Shown here piece by piece: positions 23,480 to 33,811 of a stretch of 64,000 nt of DNA. The notes under the pieces were generated by a model that was given only the letters and a program-made list of their open reading frames with translations, made no database searches and was not told where the DNA came from. The stretch comes from Deferrisoma camini S3R1 (GTDB taxonomy: Bacteria; Desulfobacterota; Deferrisomatia; Deferrisomatales; Deferrisomataceae): contig NZ_JAFN01000001.1 in the NCBI RefSeq assembly GCF_000526155.1, forward strand, positions 934,501-998,500, read 5' to 3'. How positions within the stretch are numbered: position 1 is the stretch's first letter; the number at the start of each line of letters is the position of its first letter. The translations under genes were made by a program, and so were the position numbers.

Positions 23480-25612
23480 ATGGGAAACCGCAGGCGCCGG
23501 AGGCGCCAGTTGCTCGCCGGTCTGGGGGTGGGGCTGTTGTTGTCGGGGGCCGGGGTCGGGATGTGGGGGCTCGGCGCCTTCGTTCGAGCCGAGGGGTGGA
23601 CCCTGGACCTGAGAATGAGGTGGACCCGGAAGGACGCCCGCCTGCCGGAGGAGGTGGCGGTAGTCCTGGTGGACGAGGCCTCCCTCGGGTTCATGGACAG
23701 CCGGGTGGGACGTTGGCCTTGGCCTCGCCGGGTATGGGCCGACGTGACGGAGTTCCTGTTCCTGGGGGGCGCACGCAGGGTCGTCTGGGACATCCTGTTC
23801 ACCGAGGCCCAGGGAGCCGCTCCGGAGGACCGGGCGGACGACCGGGCGTTGGCCGAAGCGACCGCTGCGGGGCCCGTGGTGCATGCGGCCCAGTTCGTGA
23901 CCGAGACCCCTGACGAGGGAACGGGACCGGTCGAAGTCCGGGAGCCGCCTCCTGGCTTCCGGGAGCGCTTCTCCCTGGGGCCGGTGCCGGCCGGCGCACC
24001 CAAGCCGGGGGCGACCACGGCCTACCTCCCCCTGCCGCCCCTGTGGGGGGGCGCCGCCGGGGTGGGGGCGGTGGACCTCGAACCGGATGCGGACGGCGTG
24101 TACCGCCGCGTCCCCGTCTACCGGGTGTGGGGAGGATGGGCCTACCCAGGGCTGGGCACGGCCGCCGTGGGGACGGTCGAGATGATCCGGGGCGTGCCCG
24201 TGGTCGGGGATGCACCGATCCCGGTCGACATGGCGGGGCAGTGCCTGCTGCGGCCCTACGGCGTGGTGAACGCCTATTCTGTTGGGGGTATCCTGGCGTC
24301 GGTGGAGCAGCTTCGGAGGGGCGAAGAACGGCTCTTGGTGGATCCGGCCGAGTTCCAAGGCCGGATCGTCTTTATCGGGGCGAGCGCCGCAGGGTTGGAG
24401 GACCTGAAGGCCTCGCCCCTCTCTCGTCTGACCCCTGGGGTGTTCCTTCACGCCTCCCTCGCCGGCAACCTCGTGGAGGGCGAGTTCCTGCGCGAGGCTC
24501 CGTCCTGGGTCGCTCCCCTTCTCCTCGTGCTGGGGACGCTCGGCGTGTGCTCGTGGGCCCTGTGGGCCCCCAGCCCCTTCTGGGCCGCGGTGGCGCCGGG
24601 TCTGGGGGGGCTGGCCTACGGTGCGGTGGGGGCGTGGGCGTTCGGTCAGGGCCTGGTGCTGCCGGTGGCCGCTCCGCTGGGGGGAGTGTTTCTCGGTGCT
24701 CTGGGAGGGCTGGCGCACCGGGCGGTCACCGAGGACCGGCGCAGGCGGCGGGTCCGCCGGATGTTCGCCCAGTACGTCTCGCCGGCCGTCCTCGATGCGG
24801 TGGTGGACGAGTTCTCCGAACGGGCATCCCCGGGAGCCGGCCGCAAAGAAGAGCTTACCATCCTCTTCTCCGACATCCGGGGGTTCACCAGCCTGTCGGA
24901 GAGCCTGGACCCCCAGAGCGTGGTGCGACTGCTCAACCTCTATCTCGGGGCCATGGCGGACGTGATCTTCGAGCACAGGGGCACCATCGACAAGTTCATC
25001 GGGGATGCCATCATGTGCTTCTGGGGGGCTCCTCTTCGGTGTGAGGACCACGCCGAGTCGGCGGTGACGTGTGGCCTCGAGATGTTGGCGCGGCTCGAGG
25101 ACCTGAACCCTAGGCTCACGGCACAGGGGCTTCCGCCGGTCCGGATCGGCGTGGGCATCCATACGGGTACGGCCGTGCTCGGGAACGTGGGTTCGGAGCG
25201 ACGCCTGGACTACACGGCCATCGGGGACGCCGTGAACCTGGCGTCCCGGCTCGAGGGGCTGACCAAAGTGTACGGGTGTCCCCTTCTGTTCACCGAGGAC
25301 ACCCGCGCCAGGCTGGGGCTGGATCGGGTGTGTGCTGTCGTCGACCGGGTTCGGGTGAAGGGAAAACACCAGCCGGTGTTGCTCTATCGACCCCTGGTCT
25401 CGGAAGAAGCGGAGGACGCGGCCGACACCGCCCGAGTTTTCGAGGCGGCGTTCGAAGCATACTCGAACCAAGAGTGGGACAAGGCCGAGGCGCACTACCG
25501 GGCGCTCGCCGGGGACCCGGTGGCCGATCTGTTCCTGGAGCGGTGCCGCGCGTACCGGCGGTCCCCACCCGGTCCGGGCTGGGACGGCGTGTACACCCTG
25601 CTCGAAAAATAA
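23480..25612 (+). CDS. CHASE2-domain class III adenylate/guanylate cyclase
   Basis: A 710-residue membrane protein. After a basic N-terminus and one membrane helix (about 11-33), a CHASE2 sensory domain follows (LDLRMRWTR, VLVDEASLGF, WPWPRRVWADV, later IVFIGASAAGLEDLKASPLS). Two or three membrane helices span about 335-405. The cyclase domain (about 455-640) has LFSDIRGFTSLSE, the substrate-lysine segment TIDKFIGDAIMCFWGAP and YTAIGDAVNLASRLEG, so metal-binding aspartates, purine-selecting lysine and transition-state Asn/Arg are all present. This predicts an active adenylate cyclase. A C-terminal TPR-like tail follows. A single-domain cyclic-nucleotide-binding protein at 29,708 could read its product. 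Confidence 0.92.
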   Translation: MGNRRRRRRQLLAGLGVGLLLSGAGVGMWGLGAFVRAEGWTLDLRMRWTRKDARLPEEVAVVLVDEASLGFMDSRVGRWPWPRRVWADVTEFLFLGGARRVVWDILFTEAQGAAPEDRADDRALAEATAAGPVVHAAQFVTETPDEGTGPVEVREPPPGFRERFSLGPVPAGAPKPGATTAYLPLPPLWGGAAGVGAVDLEPDADGVYRRVPVYRVWGGWAYPGLGTAAVGTVEMIRGVPVVGDAPIPVDMAGQCLLRPYGVVNAYSVGGILASVEQLRRGEERLLVDPAEFQGRIVFIGASAAGLEDLKASPLSRLTPGVFLHASLAGNLVEGEFLREAPSWVAPLLLVLGTLGVCSWALWAPSPFWAAVAPGLGGLAYGAVGAWAFGQGLVLPVAAPLGGVFLGALGGLAHRAVTEDRRRRRVRRMFAQYVSPAVLDAVVDEFSERASPGAGRKEELTILFSDIRGFTSLSESLDPQSVVRLLNLYLGAMADVIFEHRGTIDKFIGDAIMCFWGAPLRCEDHAESAVTCGLEMLARLEDLNPRLTAQGLPPVRIGVGIHTGTAVLGNVGSERRLDYTAIGDAVNLASRLEGLTKVYGCPLLFTEDTRARLGLDRVCAVVDRVRVKGKHQPVLLYRPLVSEEAEDAADTARVFEAAFEAYSNQEWDKAEAHYRALAGDPVADLFLERCRAYRRSPPGPGWDGVYTLLEK

Positions 25613-25684
25613 CCTTGGGCACTTGAGCAATTCCGGCCGCCGGCCGATCCGGAACCCGATACCGTGAGCTTTGGAGGTGAGGCG

Positions 25685-26182
25685 ATGTTCAGGAAGCTGG
25701 GCTCGGTGGCGTTGGGGGTGATGGGGGTCGTGCTGGTGGCGTGGGCCGCCGGCCCGCGGTACGTGCAGAGCCGGAAGGTGAACCTCTGGGCGGCACCCCG
25801 TTTCGGATCCGAGGTGGTGGGACGGCTGGAACGGGGAGCGGCCGTGGAGGTGCTGGAAGAGGGCGGCCGCTGGGTCCGGGTGCGAGCGTCAGAGGTCAAG
25901 GGTTGGGTCCCCAGGATGGTGTTGGGTCCGCAGCCGCCCTCGGGGCGGCCGGTGGAGCCGGTCGAGGGCGGTGGGAAGTGGGTGCCCGGGGCGAGGCGGC
26001 GGGCCTCGGCCGTGGTGGGCGCGGGTGCCACGCGCGGAGTGCGGGGGGCGGGGGCCAGGGAACGGCTGGACAGCGCGGGAGCCCCGGACTACCGGGCCGT
26101 GGAGGAGTGGGAGCGCCAGATGGCAGCGCCCGAGGAGGTGGAAGCGTTCCAGCGAGAGCTCATGGAGGGTGGCGCCGAATGA
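25685..26182 (+). CDS. Exported SH3-domain protein
   Basis: A 165-residue protein with a signal-like helix (VALGVMGVVLVAWAAG) and a bacterial SH3 domain (VNLWAAPRFGSEVVGRLERG, GGRWVRVRASEVKGWVPRMV), a fold that often binds cell wall or protein ligands in the envelope. The C-terminal 80 residues are low-complexity and then helical. Start at 25,685 because GGAGGTGAGGCG precedes it. Its stop overlaps the start of the M48 peptidase gene (ATGA), so both are made together. Confidence 0.8.
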   Translation: MFRKLGSVALGVMGVVLVAWAAGPRYVQSRKVNLWAAPRFGSEVVGRLERGAAVEVLEEGGRWVRVRASEVKGWVPRMVLGPQPPSGRPVEPVEGGGKWVPGARRRASAVVGAGATRGVRGAGARERLDSAGAPDYRAVEEWERQMAAPEEVEAFQRELMEGGAE

Positions 26183-27003
26183 GGAGCGGGCTGCTCGCCC
26201 TGGTGATCCTCCTGGCCACGGTGTGGAGCGGCGGGGCCGCCGCGGGGCCCGCCGACTGCCGGCAGAGGGCCTGCGCCCAGATCGTGGACGCCCCGACCGC
26301 AGAGGACGTGGCCGTGGAGGTTCGGGTCGGGCGTGAGGTGGTGGGCCGGATCCTGAGACGATATCCCCTCGTGGAGGACCCCGGGCTCCAACGGTACGTG
26401 GACTTGGTGGGTCAGAGCCTGGCGCTGGCAGCCCCCCGGGGGGACCTGGTGTTTCGGTTCGCGGTGATCGACGCGCGGGGGGTGAACGCCTACTCGACCC
26501 CGGGGGGGTACGTCATGGTGACCCGGGAGGCCCTCTGGGTGATGCGCGACGAAGCAGAGCTCGCGGGGGTCCTTGCACACGAGATCGGGCACGTGGTGGC
26601 CGGGCACGTCGTAAAGGACCTGAGGCTCGCCGGAAGGTCCCAGGGCCTGTGGACGAGCCTCCTGCGGCTGGTGGGAGGCGGGGCGAGCGCAGGAGAGGTG
26701 GGGCTGCGTGAGGCCACCGACACCGTGATGGAACGGCTCTTCAACCGGGGATACCGGGTAGAGGAGGAGTTGGAGGCCGATCGTTTCGCGGTGACCTTGG
26801 CGTTGGCCGCGGGGTACGAGGCGGAGGGGCTGGGGCGTTTCCTGGAACGGGTGGCGGAAACCCGGGGAGCCAAGTCCCCGACCCATCCCCCCACCGCCGA
26901 ACGCCTCGCGTGGCTGAGGGGCCTGATTGAGGAGAGTGGGTGTGGTGGACACGGTCACCGCGGCAGCGGCAGGTTTGCGAGAAATGTACACGCTTCTCCG
27001 TAG
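26179..27003 (+). CDS. M48-family periplasmic metalloprotease
   Basis: A 274-residue exported peptidase. Signal peptide (LLALVILLATVWSGGAAAG); then VNAYSTPGGYVMVTREALW, the zinc-binding HEIGH helix (about residues 134-138) in LAGVLAHEIGHVVAGHVVK, and the downstream EEELEADRFAV glutamate ligand. SPTHPPTAERLAWL is the usual C-terminal motif. Resembles BepA/LoiP-type proteases that maintain outer-membrane proteins. Coupled by ATGA to the SH3 gene and overlapping the outer-membrane protein gene downstream, which suggests a role in envelope quality control. Confidence 0.9.
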   Translation: MRSGLLALVILLATVWSGGAAAGPADCRQRACAQIVDAPTAEDVAVEVRVGREVVGRILRRYPLVEDPGLQRYVDLVGQSLALAAPRGDLVFRFAVIDARGVNAYSTPGGYVMVTREALWVMRDEAELAGVLAHEIGHVVAGHVVKDLRLAGRSQGLWTSLLRLVGGGASAGEVGLREATDTVMERLFNRGYRVEEELEADRFAVTLALAAGYEAEGLGRFLERVAETRGAKSPTHPPTAERLAWLRGLIEESGCGGHGHRGSGRFARNVHASP

Positions 27004-28225
27004 GGTGCTCGGGTGCCTCGCGGCGCTCTTGGTCACAGCGCCCCTGGCCTGGGCCGATGCGAATCACTACGTGAATGTGTTGGTCGGAGAGCGGGCCGCG
27101 GGCATGGCCGGGGCATACACCGCGGTGTCGGACGACGCGTCCGGCATGTTCTATAACCCTGCCGGGATCTCTTTCGCCCGGGAAACGTCGCTGTCCGCCA
27201 GCATGAACGCCTATCGCCTGGTCCGGGACGAGTACGACGGCCGGGTGCTGGGGGGGCAGGGGTGGGAGCGGACCTCCTCCTCCCTGTTACCGAACTACTT
27301 CGGGCTGACCCACCCCCTGGGCCACGGGGTGCTGGGATTCTCCTACGCGGTTCCGGACTCGGTGAGCACGGACCAGGACCAGGTGTTCGAGAACCTGCCG
27401 TCCTCGATTCCCGGAGTGACGGTGGATCGGCACCGGATCAACTTCAACGAGCAGGATACCCTGTACCTATTCGGCCCCTCGTACGGCCTGGCGCTGGGCC
27501 CACAGGTATCGGTGGGCCTCACGCTCTATGCCCACCGACGAACCACGGAGTTCATCCTAAGCCAGATGGTGGAGCTGAGCGATGGGCGGTTCCAGCTGAG
27601 CAGCCGGTACCTGGACGTGGACGAGTGGGGGGTGAGGCCCCTGGTGGGGATCATGGTGTCGCCCACGGACCGGGTGGCGCTGGGCTTCACCGTGGCGCGC
27701 ACCTGGGTCCTTCACTCCGACGCCAGGTCGCAGGTGACCCTGAAGCCCCACGACACGAATGAGGTGTTCGAGGAGGTGCTGGACGCGGGCGACCACCGAC
27801 GCTACCCGTACGAGGTACGGTTCGGCGTGGCGGTGTTCCCCAACCAAAACTGGCTGGTCTCGGCGGACGCCGTGTACGACTCGGCGACCCGGGATCCGGC
27901 GTTCGGAGATCGGCGGGTGACCTGGAACGGGGCGGTCGGCGTTGAGTACTACTGGAGTCCGGCCTGGGCGGTTCGGGCCGGAGTGTTCTCGGACCGGGCC
28001 AATACCCCGGACGTACGGGACGGCGGAACGGACCAGATGGAGCACGTGGACCGGTACGGTGCGTCCCTGAGCCTGACCCGATTCCGCCGGGGAGCGTCTC
28101 TCACGTTCGGGGTGATCTATGCCAGGGGAAAAGGGGAGGCGCAGTTGGTGGGCGGCTCCACGGACATCCAAGACGTGACCGAGACGTCGATCACCGCCTT
28201 TCTGGCGGCATCGTACCGGAACTAG
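26984..28225 (+). CDS. FadL-like / PorV-type outer-membrane beta-barrel protein
   Basis: About 413 residues. Signal peptide (RVLGCLAALLVTAPLAWA), then GERAAGMAGAYTAVSDDASG and MFYNPAGIS, the hallmark N-terminus of the FadL/UPF0164 barrel superfamily. Alternating beta-strands run to a terminal AFLAASYRN. Members carry hydrophobic compounds across the outer membrane or serve as barrel partners in secretion. The start at 26,984 overlaps the protease gene by 20 bases and has only a weak ribosome site; GTG codons 30-45 bases upstream are alternatives. The HD-GYP gene starts five bases after its stop. Confidence 0.8.
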   Translation: MYTLLRRVLGCLAALLVTAPLAWADANHYVNVLVGERAAGMAGAYTAVSDDASGMFYNPAGISFARETSLSASMNAYRLVRDEYDGRVLGGQGWERTSSSLLPNYFGLTHPLGHGVLGFSYAVPDSVSTDQDQVFENLPSSIPGVTVDRHRINFNEQDTLYLFGPSYGLALGPQVSVGLTLYAHRRTTEFILSQMVELSDGRFQLSSRYLDVDEWGVRPLVGIMVSPTDRVALGFTVARTWVLHSDARSQVTLKPHDTNEVFEEVLDAGDHRRYPYEVRFGVAVFPNQNWLVSADAVYDSATRDPAFGDRRVTWNGAVGVEYYWSPAWAVRAGVFSDRANTPDVRDGGTDQMEHVDRYGASLSLTRFRRGASLTFGVIYARGKGEAQLVGGSTDIQDVTETSITAFLAASYRN

Positions 28226-28229
28226 GGCG

Positions 28230-29711
28230 ATGGTGGCGGACGAACACGCCCGGTTGCGGCGCCTGATCGAGGTGACGACGGCCCTGTCGGTCGAACGGGA
28301 CCTGGAGGTGCTGCTCGATCGGATTCTGGCGTGCGCCCGGGAGCTGACGGGGGCCGACGCAGGCACGGTGTACACCCGGGAAGGGGATCGGCTTCATCCC
28401 CGGGTGATCCACAACGATACGCTGGGGCTGCGGCTGCGGGCCGCCCAGGCGGAGGATCGACTGGGGACGGTGGCGGTCGAGCCGGGGAACGTCTCCGGGT
28501 ACGCGGCGCTCCACGGAAAGACGGTCCACGTGGCCGACGTGTACCGCTCGGACGAGTTCGACTTCCAAGGGCCGCGCCGGTACGACGCCCAGACCGGCTA
28601 CCGCTCCCGGTCCATGCTGGTGGTGCCGTTGACCGAGCCGGGGGGAAGGGTCATCGGGGTGCTGCAGCTTCTCAACGCCCGACAAGCGGAAACCGGTCAG
28701 CCGGGGCCGTTCCGTGACGAGGACGTGGAGCTAGTGGAGGCCTTCGCGTCGGGTGCGGCGGCAGCCCTCCGCAACGCCCGGCTGGTGGAGGACCTGCGAG
28801 CAACCCTGGAGGGCCTGGTGCGGGCCCTTGGGGTGGCGATCGACGCCAAATCCCGGTACACGGGGAACCACGTACAGCGGGTGGCCGAGCTCAACGTGGG
28901 GCTGGCCCAGGCGATCCACCGGTGTGAGAAGGGACCCTTGGCAGGCGTTCGGTTCGGGGAGGAGGAGCTGGAGGAGATCCGTCTGGCGGGGTGGCTCCAC
29001 GACATCGGAAAGGTCACCACCCCGGTGTACGTGATGGACAAGGCCAACCGTCTACAGGGGTTCTTCGACCGGATCGAGGTGATCCGCGAGAGGTTCCGGC
29101 GGGTGGAGGCCGTGTTGCTCGAACGGATCCGTTCGGGCGACGATCCAGCGGAGAACGCCCGTCGGCTGGACGCGATGCGGGAAGATTGGGCGTTCGTCGA
29201 GGCGGCGAATCGCCCCGGTCCCCCCATGGGGCCGGAGCAAGAGCGTAGACTGAAACGGATCGCCTCGGAGGCCTACGGGGTGCTGGGGCCGGAGGAACGA
29301 GTCCTCGCCCCCGAGGAGTTGGAGACCTTGGCGCGCAGCCGGGGAAGCCTGACCCCGGAAGAGATGGAGCAGATGCGCGAGCACGTGGTCTGGACCGCCC
29401 GGATGCTCGGGCAGATTCCTTTTCCGCCCCACCTCTCCCGGGTGCCGGAGATCGCCTCGGCCCACCACGAGCGATTGGACGGAACCGGATACCCGGAGGG
29501 GCGAACGGCGGAAGACCTGCCCATGGCCGCCCGGATCCTGGCGGCGGTGGACGTGTTCGAGGCGCTGACCGCGGCCGACCGGCCGTACAAACCCCCCCTT
29601 CCCCCGGAGCGAGTCGTCCGCATCCTCCGGCAGGACGCAGCTCAAAGGAAGCTCGACCCCGACGTGGTCGAGGTGCTGCTGGAGTGGCAGGGGCTGGCGG
29701 AGGAGGGTTAG
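28230..29711 (+). CDS. GAF + HD-GYP cyclic-di-GMP phosphodiesterase
   Basis: A 493-residue cytosolic protein. Residues about 10-190 form a GAF domain (ALSVERDLEVLLDRILACAR, SMLVVPLTEPGGRVIGVLQL). The second half is HD-GYP: DAKSRYTGNHVQRV, the metal-binding HDIGK (about residue 257) and HHERLDGTGYPEG (about 412). HD-GYP enzymes degrade c-di-GMP. A charged helical insert of about 100 residues lies between HDIGK and the GYP motif, longer than usual. It follows the outer-membrane gene by five bases and overlaps the convergent cyclic-nucleotide-binding gene by four bases. Confidence 0.93.
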   Translation: MVADEHARLRRLIEVTTALSVERDLEVLLDRILACARELTGADAGTVYTREGDRLHPRVIHNDTLGLRLRAAQAEDRLGTVAVEPGNVSGYAALHGKTVHVADVYRSDEFDFQGPRRYDAQTGYRSRSMLVVPLTEPGGRVIGVLQLLNARQAETGQPGPFRDEDVELVEAFASGAAAALRNARLVEDLRATLEGLVRALGVAIDAKSRYTGNHVQRVAELNVGLAQAIHRCEKGPLAGVRFGEEELEEIRLAGWLHDIGKVTTPVYVMDKANRLQGFFDRIEVIRERFRRVEAVLLERIRSGDDPAENARRLDAMREDWAFVEAANRPGPPMGPEQERRLKRIASEAYGVLGPEERVLAPEELETLARSRGSLTPEEMEQMREHVVWTARMLGQIPFPPHLSRVPEIASAHHERLDGTGYPEGRTAEDLPMAARILAAVDVFEALTAADRPYKPPLPPERVVRILRQDAAQRKLDPDVVEVLLEWQGLAEEG

Positions 29712-30064
29712 CGCTCTACCAGGAGCTGGGTGGTGTCGGCCAGGCGACGTGCCAGCTCCCGGGCCATCCGCAGGGCCAGTTGGGGGGTGGTGCCGAAGAA
29801 ATCCTCCAGCCTTTCCGGGGGAACCACCAGGACCCGGACCTCGGAAAGGGCTGTGACCGTGGCGCTCCTCGGTTCGCCCAAAAGCGAGGACATCTCCCCG
29901 AAGTACGCGCCCGGCTCCGAGATCTCGGCCACTTCCCAGCCGGCACGGGTCACGCGGACAGCACCGGAGAGCAGCACGTAGAGATCGCGGGAGGCGTCTC
30001 CTTCCTCGAACAGAACGGTTCCCGGCTCGAACGCCCGTTCATGGACCTTAGCCTCTTGTTCCAT
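29708..30064 (-). CDS. Single-domain cyclic-nucleotide-binding protein
   Basis: A 118-residue protein that is only a CRP-type cyclic-nucleotide-binding fold: [27 protein letters not shown], and the phosphate-binding cassette [19 protein letters not shown], whose arginine and FGE match the cAMP-binding consensus. No DNA-binding or kinase domain is attached, so it should act by binding a partner. Its start lies inside the end of nadC (17-bp overlap), so it is the distal gene of the valS-nadC transcript. The CHASE2 cyclase 4 kb away is an obvious possible source of ligand. Confidence 0.88.
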   Translation of the reverse strand: MEQEAKVHERAFEPGTVLFEEGDASRDLYVLLSGAVRVTRAGWEVAEISEPGAYFGEMSSLLGEPRSATVTALSEVRVLVVPPERLEDFFGTTPQLALRMARELARRLADTTQLLVER

Positions 30065-30911
30065 TCTCCACCTCCTGAAAAAGGAGGGACATGTCCGCCG
30101 CCGGCGCGGAGTGGGTGAGGGCGCCGGCCGAGATCAGGTCCACCCCGGTCTGGGCGATGGCCCGGAGCCGGTCCCGGGTCACCCCGCCCGAGGCCTCCAG
30201 CACGGCCCTTCCAGCTGCCCGCTCCACGGCCCGGCTCAGGGTGTCCAGGTCCATGTTGTCCAGGAGCACGGCGTCGGCTCCGGCGCCCAACGCCTGGTCC
30301 AGCTCGGCCAGGGTGGTGACCTCCACCTCCACCTTCAGGGTGTGGGGGGCGTTGCGCCGGGCCGCGGCCACGGCCGCGGCGACCCCGCCGGCCGCTCGGA
30401 TGTGGTTGTCCTTGATCAGGATTCCGTCGAACAGCCCGAAGCGGTGATTGGCCGCGCCGCCCACCCGCACGGCGTACTTCTCCAGGGCCCGCAGACCCGG
30501 CGTGGTCTTTCGGGTGTCCACGAGCCGGGCCCCGGTGCCTTCGAGCTCCCGCACCCACTCGGAGGCCTGGGTGGCGATGCCGGAGAGCCTTTGCAGCAGG
30601 TTCAGGGCCGTGCGCTCGGCCGTGAGCAGCACGCGGGCGTCGCCGTGGGCCACGGCCACCACCGTGCCGGGGCCCACGCGGTCGCCGTCGGCCGCCCGCA
30701 GGGTCCAGGTCACCCCTCGGCCCACCAGCTCGAACGCTCGGACGAACCCGGGCAGCCCGGCCAGCACCAGCTCCTGCTTGGCCAGGAGCCGGGCCTCCAC
30801 CCGGGTTCCGGGGGGCACCACCGCCCGGGTGGTCACATCGCCGGGGCCGATGTCCTCCTCGAGGGCGGCCCGAAGGACCCGATCGGCGGCCGCCGCCGGG
30901 AACCCGGTCAT
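30048..30911 (-). CDS. nadC: NadC, quinolinate phosphoribosyltransferase
   Basis: A 287-residue enzyme converting quinolinate and PRPP to nicotinate mononucleotide in NAD synthesis. [75 protein letters not shown] and [15 protein letters not shown] are the family landmarks, including the PRPP/quinolinate-binding Arg, His and Lys residues. The start overlaps the valS stop as ATGA. nadE, the last step of the pathway, is at 41,214-42,968 in the same window but not in the same operon. Confidence 0.96.
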   Translation of the reverse strand: MTGFPAAAADRVLRAALEEDIGPGDVTTRAVVPPGTRVEARLLAKQELVLAGLPGFVRAFELVGRGVTWTLRAADGDRVGPGTVVAVAHGDARVLLTAERTALNLLQRLSGIATQASEWVRELEGTGARLVDTRKTTPGLRALEKYAVRVGGAANHRFGLFDGILIKDNHIRAAGGVAAAVAAARRNAPHTLKVEVEVTTLAELDQALGAGADAVLLDNMDLDTLSRAVERAAGRAVLEASGGVTRDRLRAIAQTGVDLISAGALTHSAPAADMSLLFQEVENGTRG

Positions 30912-33586
30912 GCGGCGCTCCGCACCGTGGCCAGGTTCGCCCGGAGCTTGGAGAGCTTCTCGGACAGCTCGGCCGCCTTGGCCCGTTCCTTCTCCACCAC
31001 CTCGGCCGGGGCCTTGCCGGTGAAGTTGGGGTTGGCGAGCTTCTTCTCCACGCGGGTCAGGTCCGCCTCCACCCGGCCGATCTCCTTCTCCAACCGCTTC
31101 GCCTCGGCCGCCAGGTCCACCACCCCGGCCAGGGGCACGTAGATCTCCAGCCCGGCCACCACGGCGGCCGCGGACTGGGCGGGCCTGGGGGCGTCGTCCG
31201 GGAGCGCGGCGAGCCTCTCGAGCCCGGCCAGGGCGGCCACGGTACGGCTCTCGGCCAGCACCACCTCTCGGGCCGCGGCCTCGCCCCGGATCCACGCCTC
31301 GACCTTGCGGGAAGGCGGGACGTTCATCTCACCCCGGATGTTGCGGATGGCCGACACCACGGCCTTGACCCGTTCCATCCGCTCTCGGGCCGCCGCGTCC
31401 TCCGGCAGGTCGTCGGGCCGGGGGAACGGCGCCACCACCACGCTGCGGGGCCGCTCGCCCAGGAACGCCGGCCACGGCAGCCGCTGCCACAGCTCCTCGG
31501 TGAGGAACGGCATGAACGGATGCAGGAGCCGCAGCACCGCGTCAAAGGCCCGGACCAGGGTCTGCTGGGTGGCGAGCCGGGCCCTGGGGGCGTCGTCGGC
31601 GTACAGGGGGCCCTTGGCCATCTCGATATACCAGTCGCACAGCTCGTGCCACAGGAACTGGTACACGCTGCCGGCGGCCTTGTCGAACTCGTAGGCGTCC
31701 AGGTGCCCGCGCACCTCGGCCACGGCCTCCCGCAGGCGGGTCAGGATCCACCGGTCCTGGGGGGGGCGATCGGCGAACGGCACCTCGGGGGCGGCCGGAT
31801 CGAAGTCCCCCAGGTTCATCAGGGTGAACCGCACCGCGTTCCACACCTTGTTGGCGAACCGCTGGTACCCCTCGATCCGGTCCACGGACAGCCGGATGTC
31901 CCGACCCTGGGCCGCGAACGCCACCAGCGTGAACCGGAACGGGTCGGCCCCGAACCGGTCGATCACCTCGAGGGGATCGATCACGTTGCCCCGGGACTTG
32001 GACATCTTCTGGCCCTTCTCGTCCCGGACCAGGGCGTGGATGTACACGTCCCGGAACGGCACCTCGTCCCGGAACCACAGCCCCATCATCATCATCCGGG
32101 CCACCCAGAAAAAGAGGATGTCGAACCCGGTCACGAGCACGCTGGTGGGGTAGAACTTCTTGAGCTCCGGGGTCTCCTCGGGCCAGCCCAGGGTGGAGAA
32201 CGGCCACAGGGCCGAGGAGAACCAGGTGTCCAGCACGTCCTCCTCCTGGACCAGGTCGGCGGACCCGCAGGCGGGGCACCGGTCCGGGTCGGTGCGCGCC
32301 ACCGTGAGCTCGCCGCAGCCCCGGCAGGTGAACGCGGGGATACGGTGGCCCCACCAGATCTGTCGCGAGATGCACCAGTCCCGGATGTTCTCCATCCAGT
32401 GGAAGTAGGTCTTCTCCCACTGGGGCGGCACGATGCGGGTGCGGCCCTGGCGCACCGCGTCGATGGCCTTCTGGGCCAGGGGCTGGATCTTCACGAACCA
32501 CTGGCGCGAGACCAGGGGCTCGATCACGGTGCGGCACCGGTAGCAGTGGCCCACGGCGTGGCGGTGCTCGTCCACCTTGACCAGGAACCCCTGGGCCTCC
32601 AGATCCTGCACCAGGCGCTTGCGGCACTCGTACCGGTCCAGGCCGGCGTAGCCCCCCGCCTGGGCGGTCATGGTGCCGTCCTCGCCGATCACCTGCACCC
32701 GGTCGAGCCCGTGGCGCTCGCCCATGGCGAAGTCGTTGGGGTCGTGGGCCGGGGTCACCTTCACGGCGCCCGTGCCGAACTCGGGGTCCACCGCCGGGTC
32801 CGCGATGACCGGGATCTCCCGCCCCACCAGGGGCAGGATCAGGGTCTCCCCGACCAGGTCGCGGTACCGGGGGTCGTCGGGGTGCACGGCCACGGCGGTG
32901 TCGCCCAGCATGGTCTCGGGCCGGGTCGTGGCCACCACCACCCCGGACGAGCCGTCCCGGGCCGGGTACCGGATGTGCCACAGACGGCCGGCCTCGTCCT
33001 CGTGCTCCACCTCCAGGTCGGACAGGGCGGTGTGGCACCGAGGGCACCAGTTGATGATGTAGTCCCCCCGGTAGATCAGGCCCTGCTCGTACAGCCGGCA
33101 GAACACCTCCCGGACGGCCCGGGAGAGGCCTTCGTCCATGGTGAACCGTTCCCGGTCCCAGTCGCACGACGCCCCCAGGCGCTTCAGCTGCCGGAGGATC
33201 GTGCCGCCCGACTCCTCCCGCCACCTCCACACCCTCTGGACGAACGCCTCGCGGCCCAGGTCCTGGCGGGTCTTGCCCTCGGCCGCCAACATCCGCTCGA
33301 CCACGTTCTGGGTGGCGATGCCCGCGTGGTCGGTGCCGGGCACCCACAGGGCCTCGTACCCGTCCATCCGCTTGTACCGCACGAGCACGTCCTGCAGGGT
33401 GTTGTTGAGGGCGTGACCCATGTGGAGGCTGCCGGTCACGTTGGGCGGGGGGATCACGATGGAGAAGTGGGGCCTGGACGAGAAGGGGTCGGCGTGGAAC
33501 AGTTTCTCCTGCTCCCACCACCGGTACCACTTCTCCTCGAACGAGTGGGGATCGTAGGTGCCGAGCTCGGCGCGCGGATCGGTCAT
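30908..33586 (-). CDS. valS: ValS, valyl-tRNA synthetase
   Basis: An 892-residue class I synthetase. It contains the HIGH-type [19 protein letters not shown], the editing-domain [19 protein letters not shown], the [15 protein letters not shown] and zinc-like CRGC/CPAC segments, the KMSKS loop [16 protein letters not shown] and a C-terminal coiled coil ([20 protein letters not shown]). It charges tRNA-Val in the cytosol and edits Thr-tRNA. The start at 33,586 ([13 protein letters not shown]) is preferred to an in-frame ATG 51 bases upstream. Its stop overlaps nadC by four bases. Confidence 0.98.
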   Translation of the reverse strand: MTDPRAELGTYDPHSFEEKWYRWWEQEKLFHADPFSSRPHFSIVIPPPNVTGSLHMGHALNNTLQDVLVRYKRMDGYEALWVPGTDHAGIATQNVVERMLAAEGKTRQDLGREAFVQRVWRWREESGGTILRQLKRLGASCDWDRERFTMDEGLSRAVREVFCRLYEQGLIYRGDYIINWCPRCHTALSDLEVEHEDEAGRLWHIRYPARDGSSGVVVATTRPETMLGDTAVAVHPDDPRYRDLVGETLILPLVGREIPVIADPAVDPEFGTGAVKVTPAHDPNDFAMGERHGLDRVQVIGEDGTMTAQAGGYAGLDRYECRKRLVQDLEAQGFLVKVDEHRHAVGHCYRCRTVIEPLVSRQWFVKIQPLAQKAIDAVRQGRTRIVPPQWEKTYFHWMENIRDWCISRQIWWGHRIPAFTCRGCGELTVARTDPDRCPACGSADLVQEEDVLDTWFSSALWPFSTLGWPEETPELKKFYPTSVLVTGFDILFFWVARMMMMGLWFRDEVPFRDVYIHALVRDEKGQKMSKSRGNVIDPLEVIDRFGADPFRFTLVAFAAQGRDIRLSVDRIEGYQRFANKVWNAVRFTLMNLGDFDPAAPEVPFADRPPQDRWILTRLREAVAEVRGHLDAYEFDKAAGSVYQFLWHELCDWYIEMAKGPLYADDAPRARLATQQTLVRAFDAVLRLLHPFMPFLTEELWQRLPWPAFLGERPRSVVVAPFPRPDDLPEDAAARERMERVKAVVSAIRNIRGEMNVPPSRKVEAWIRGEAAAREVVLAESRTVAALAGLERLAALPDDAPRPAQSAAAVVAGLEIYVPLAGVVDLAAEAKRLEKEIGRVEADLTRVEKKLANPNFTGKAPAEVVEKERAKAAELSEKLSKLRANLATVRSAA

Positions 33587-33811
33587 GGCGTACACCCTCG
33601 AAAAAGCCCGAAAAGGGGGAAGCACGGGGGATCGCAAGAAAAACGGAAGGCCCCACAGTGTACGGGTCTCCGGCGGCCCGAGGCAAGGGCAAGGGCCGAC
33701 CCCGGTTTGGGAAAAGCAAACCCCACCCTCATGGGCCGGGCCGGCCGGGCCGATAGGAGAGCCGGCTACGTGTACTCGATCCCATCAACCCAGAACGAAA
33801 GGAGAAGGTCC

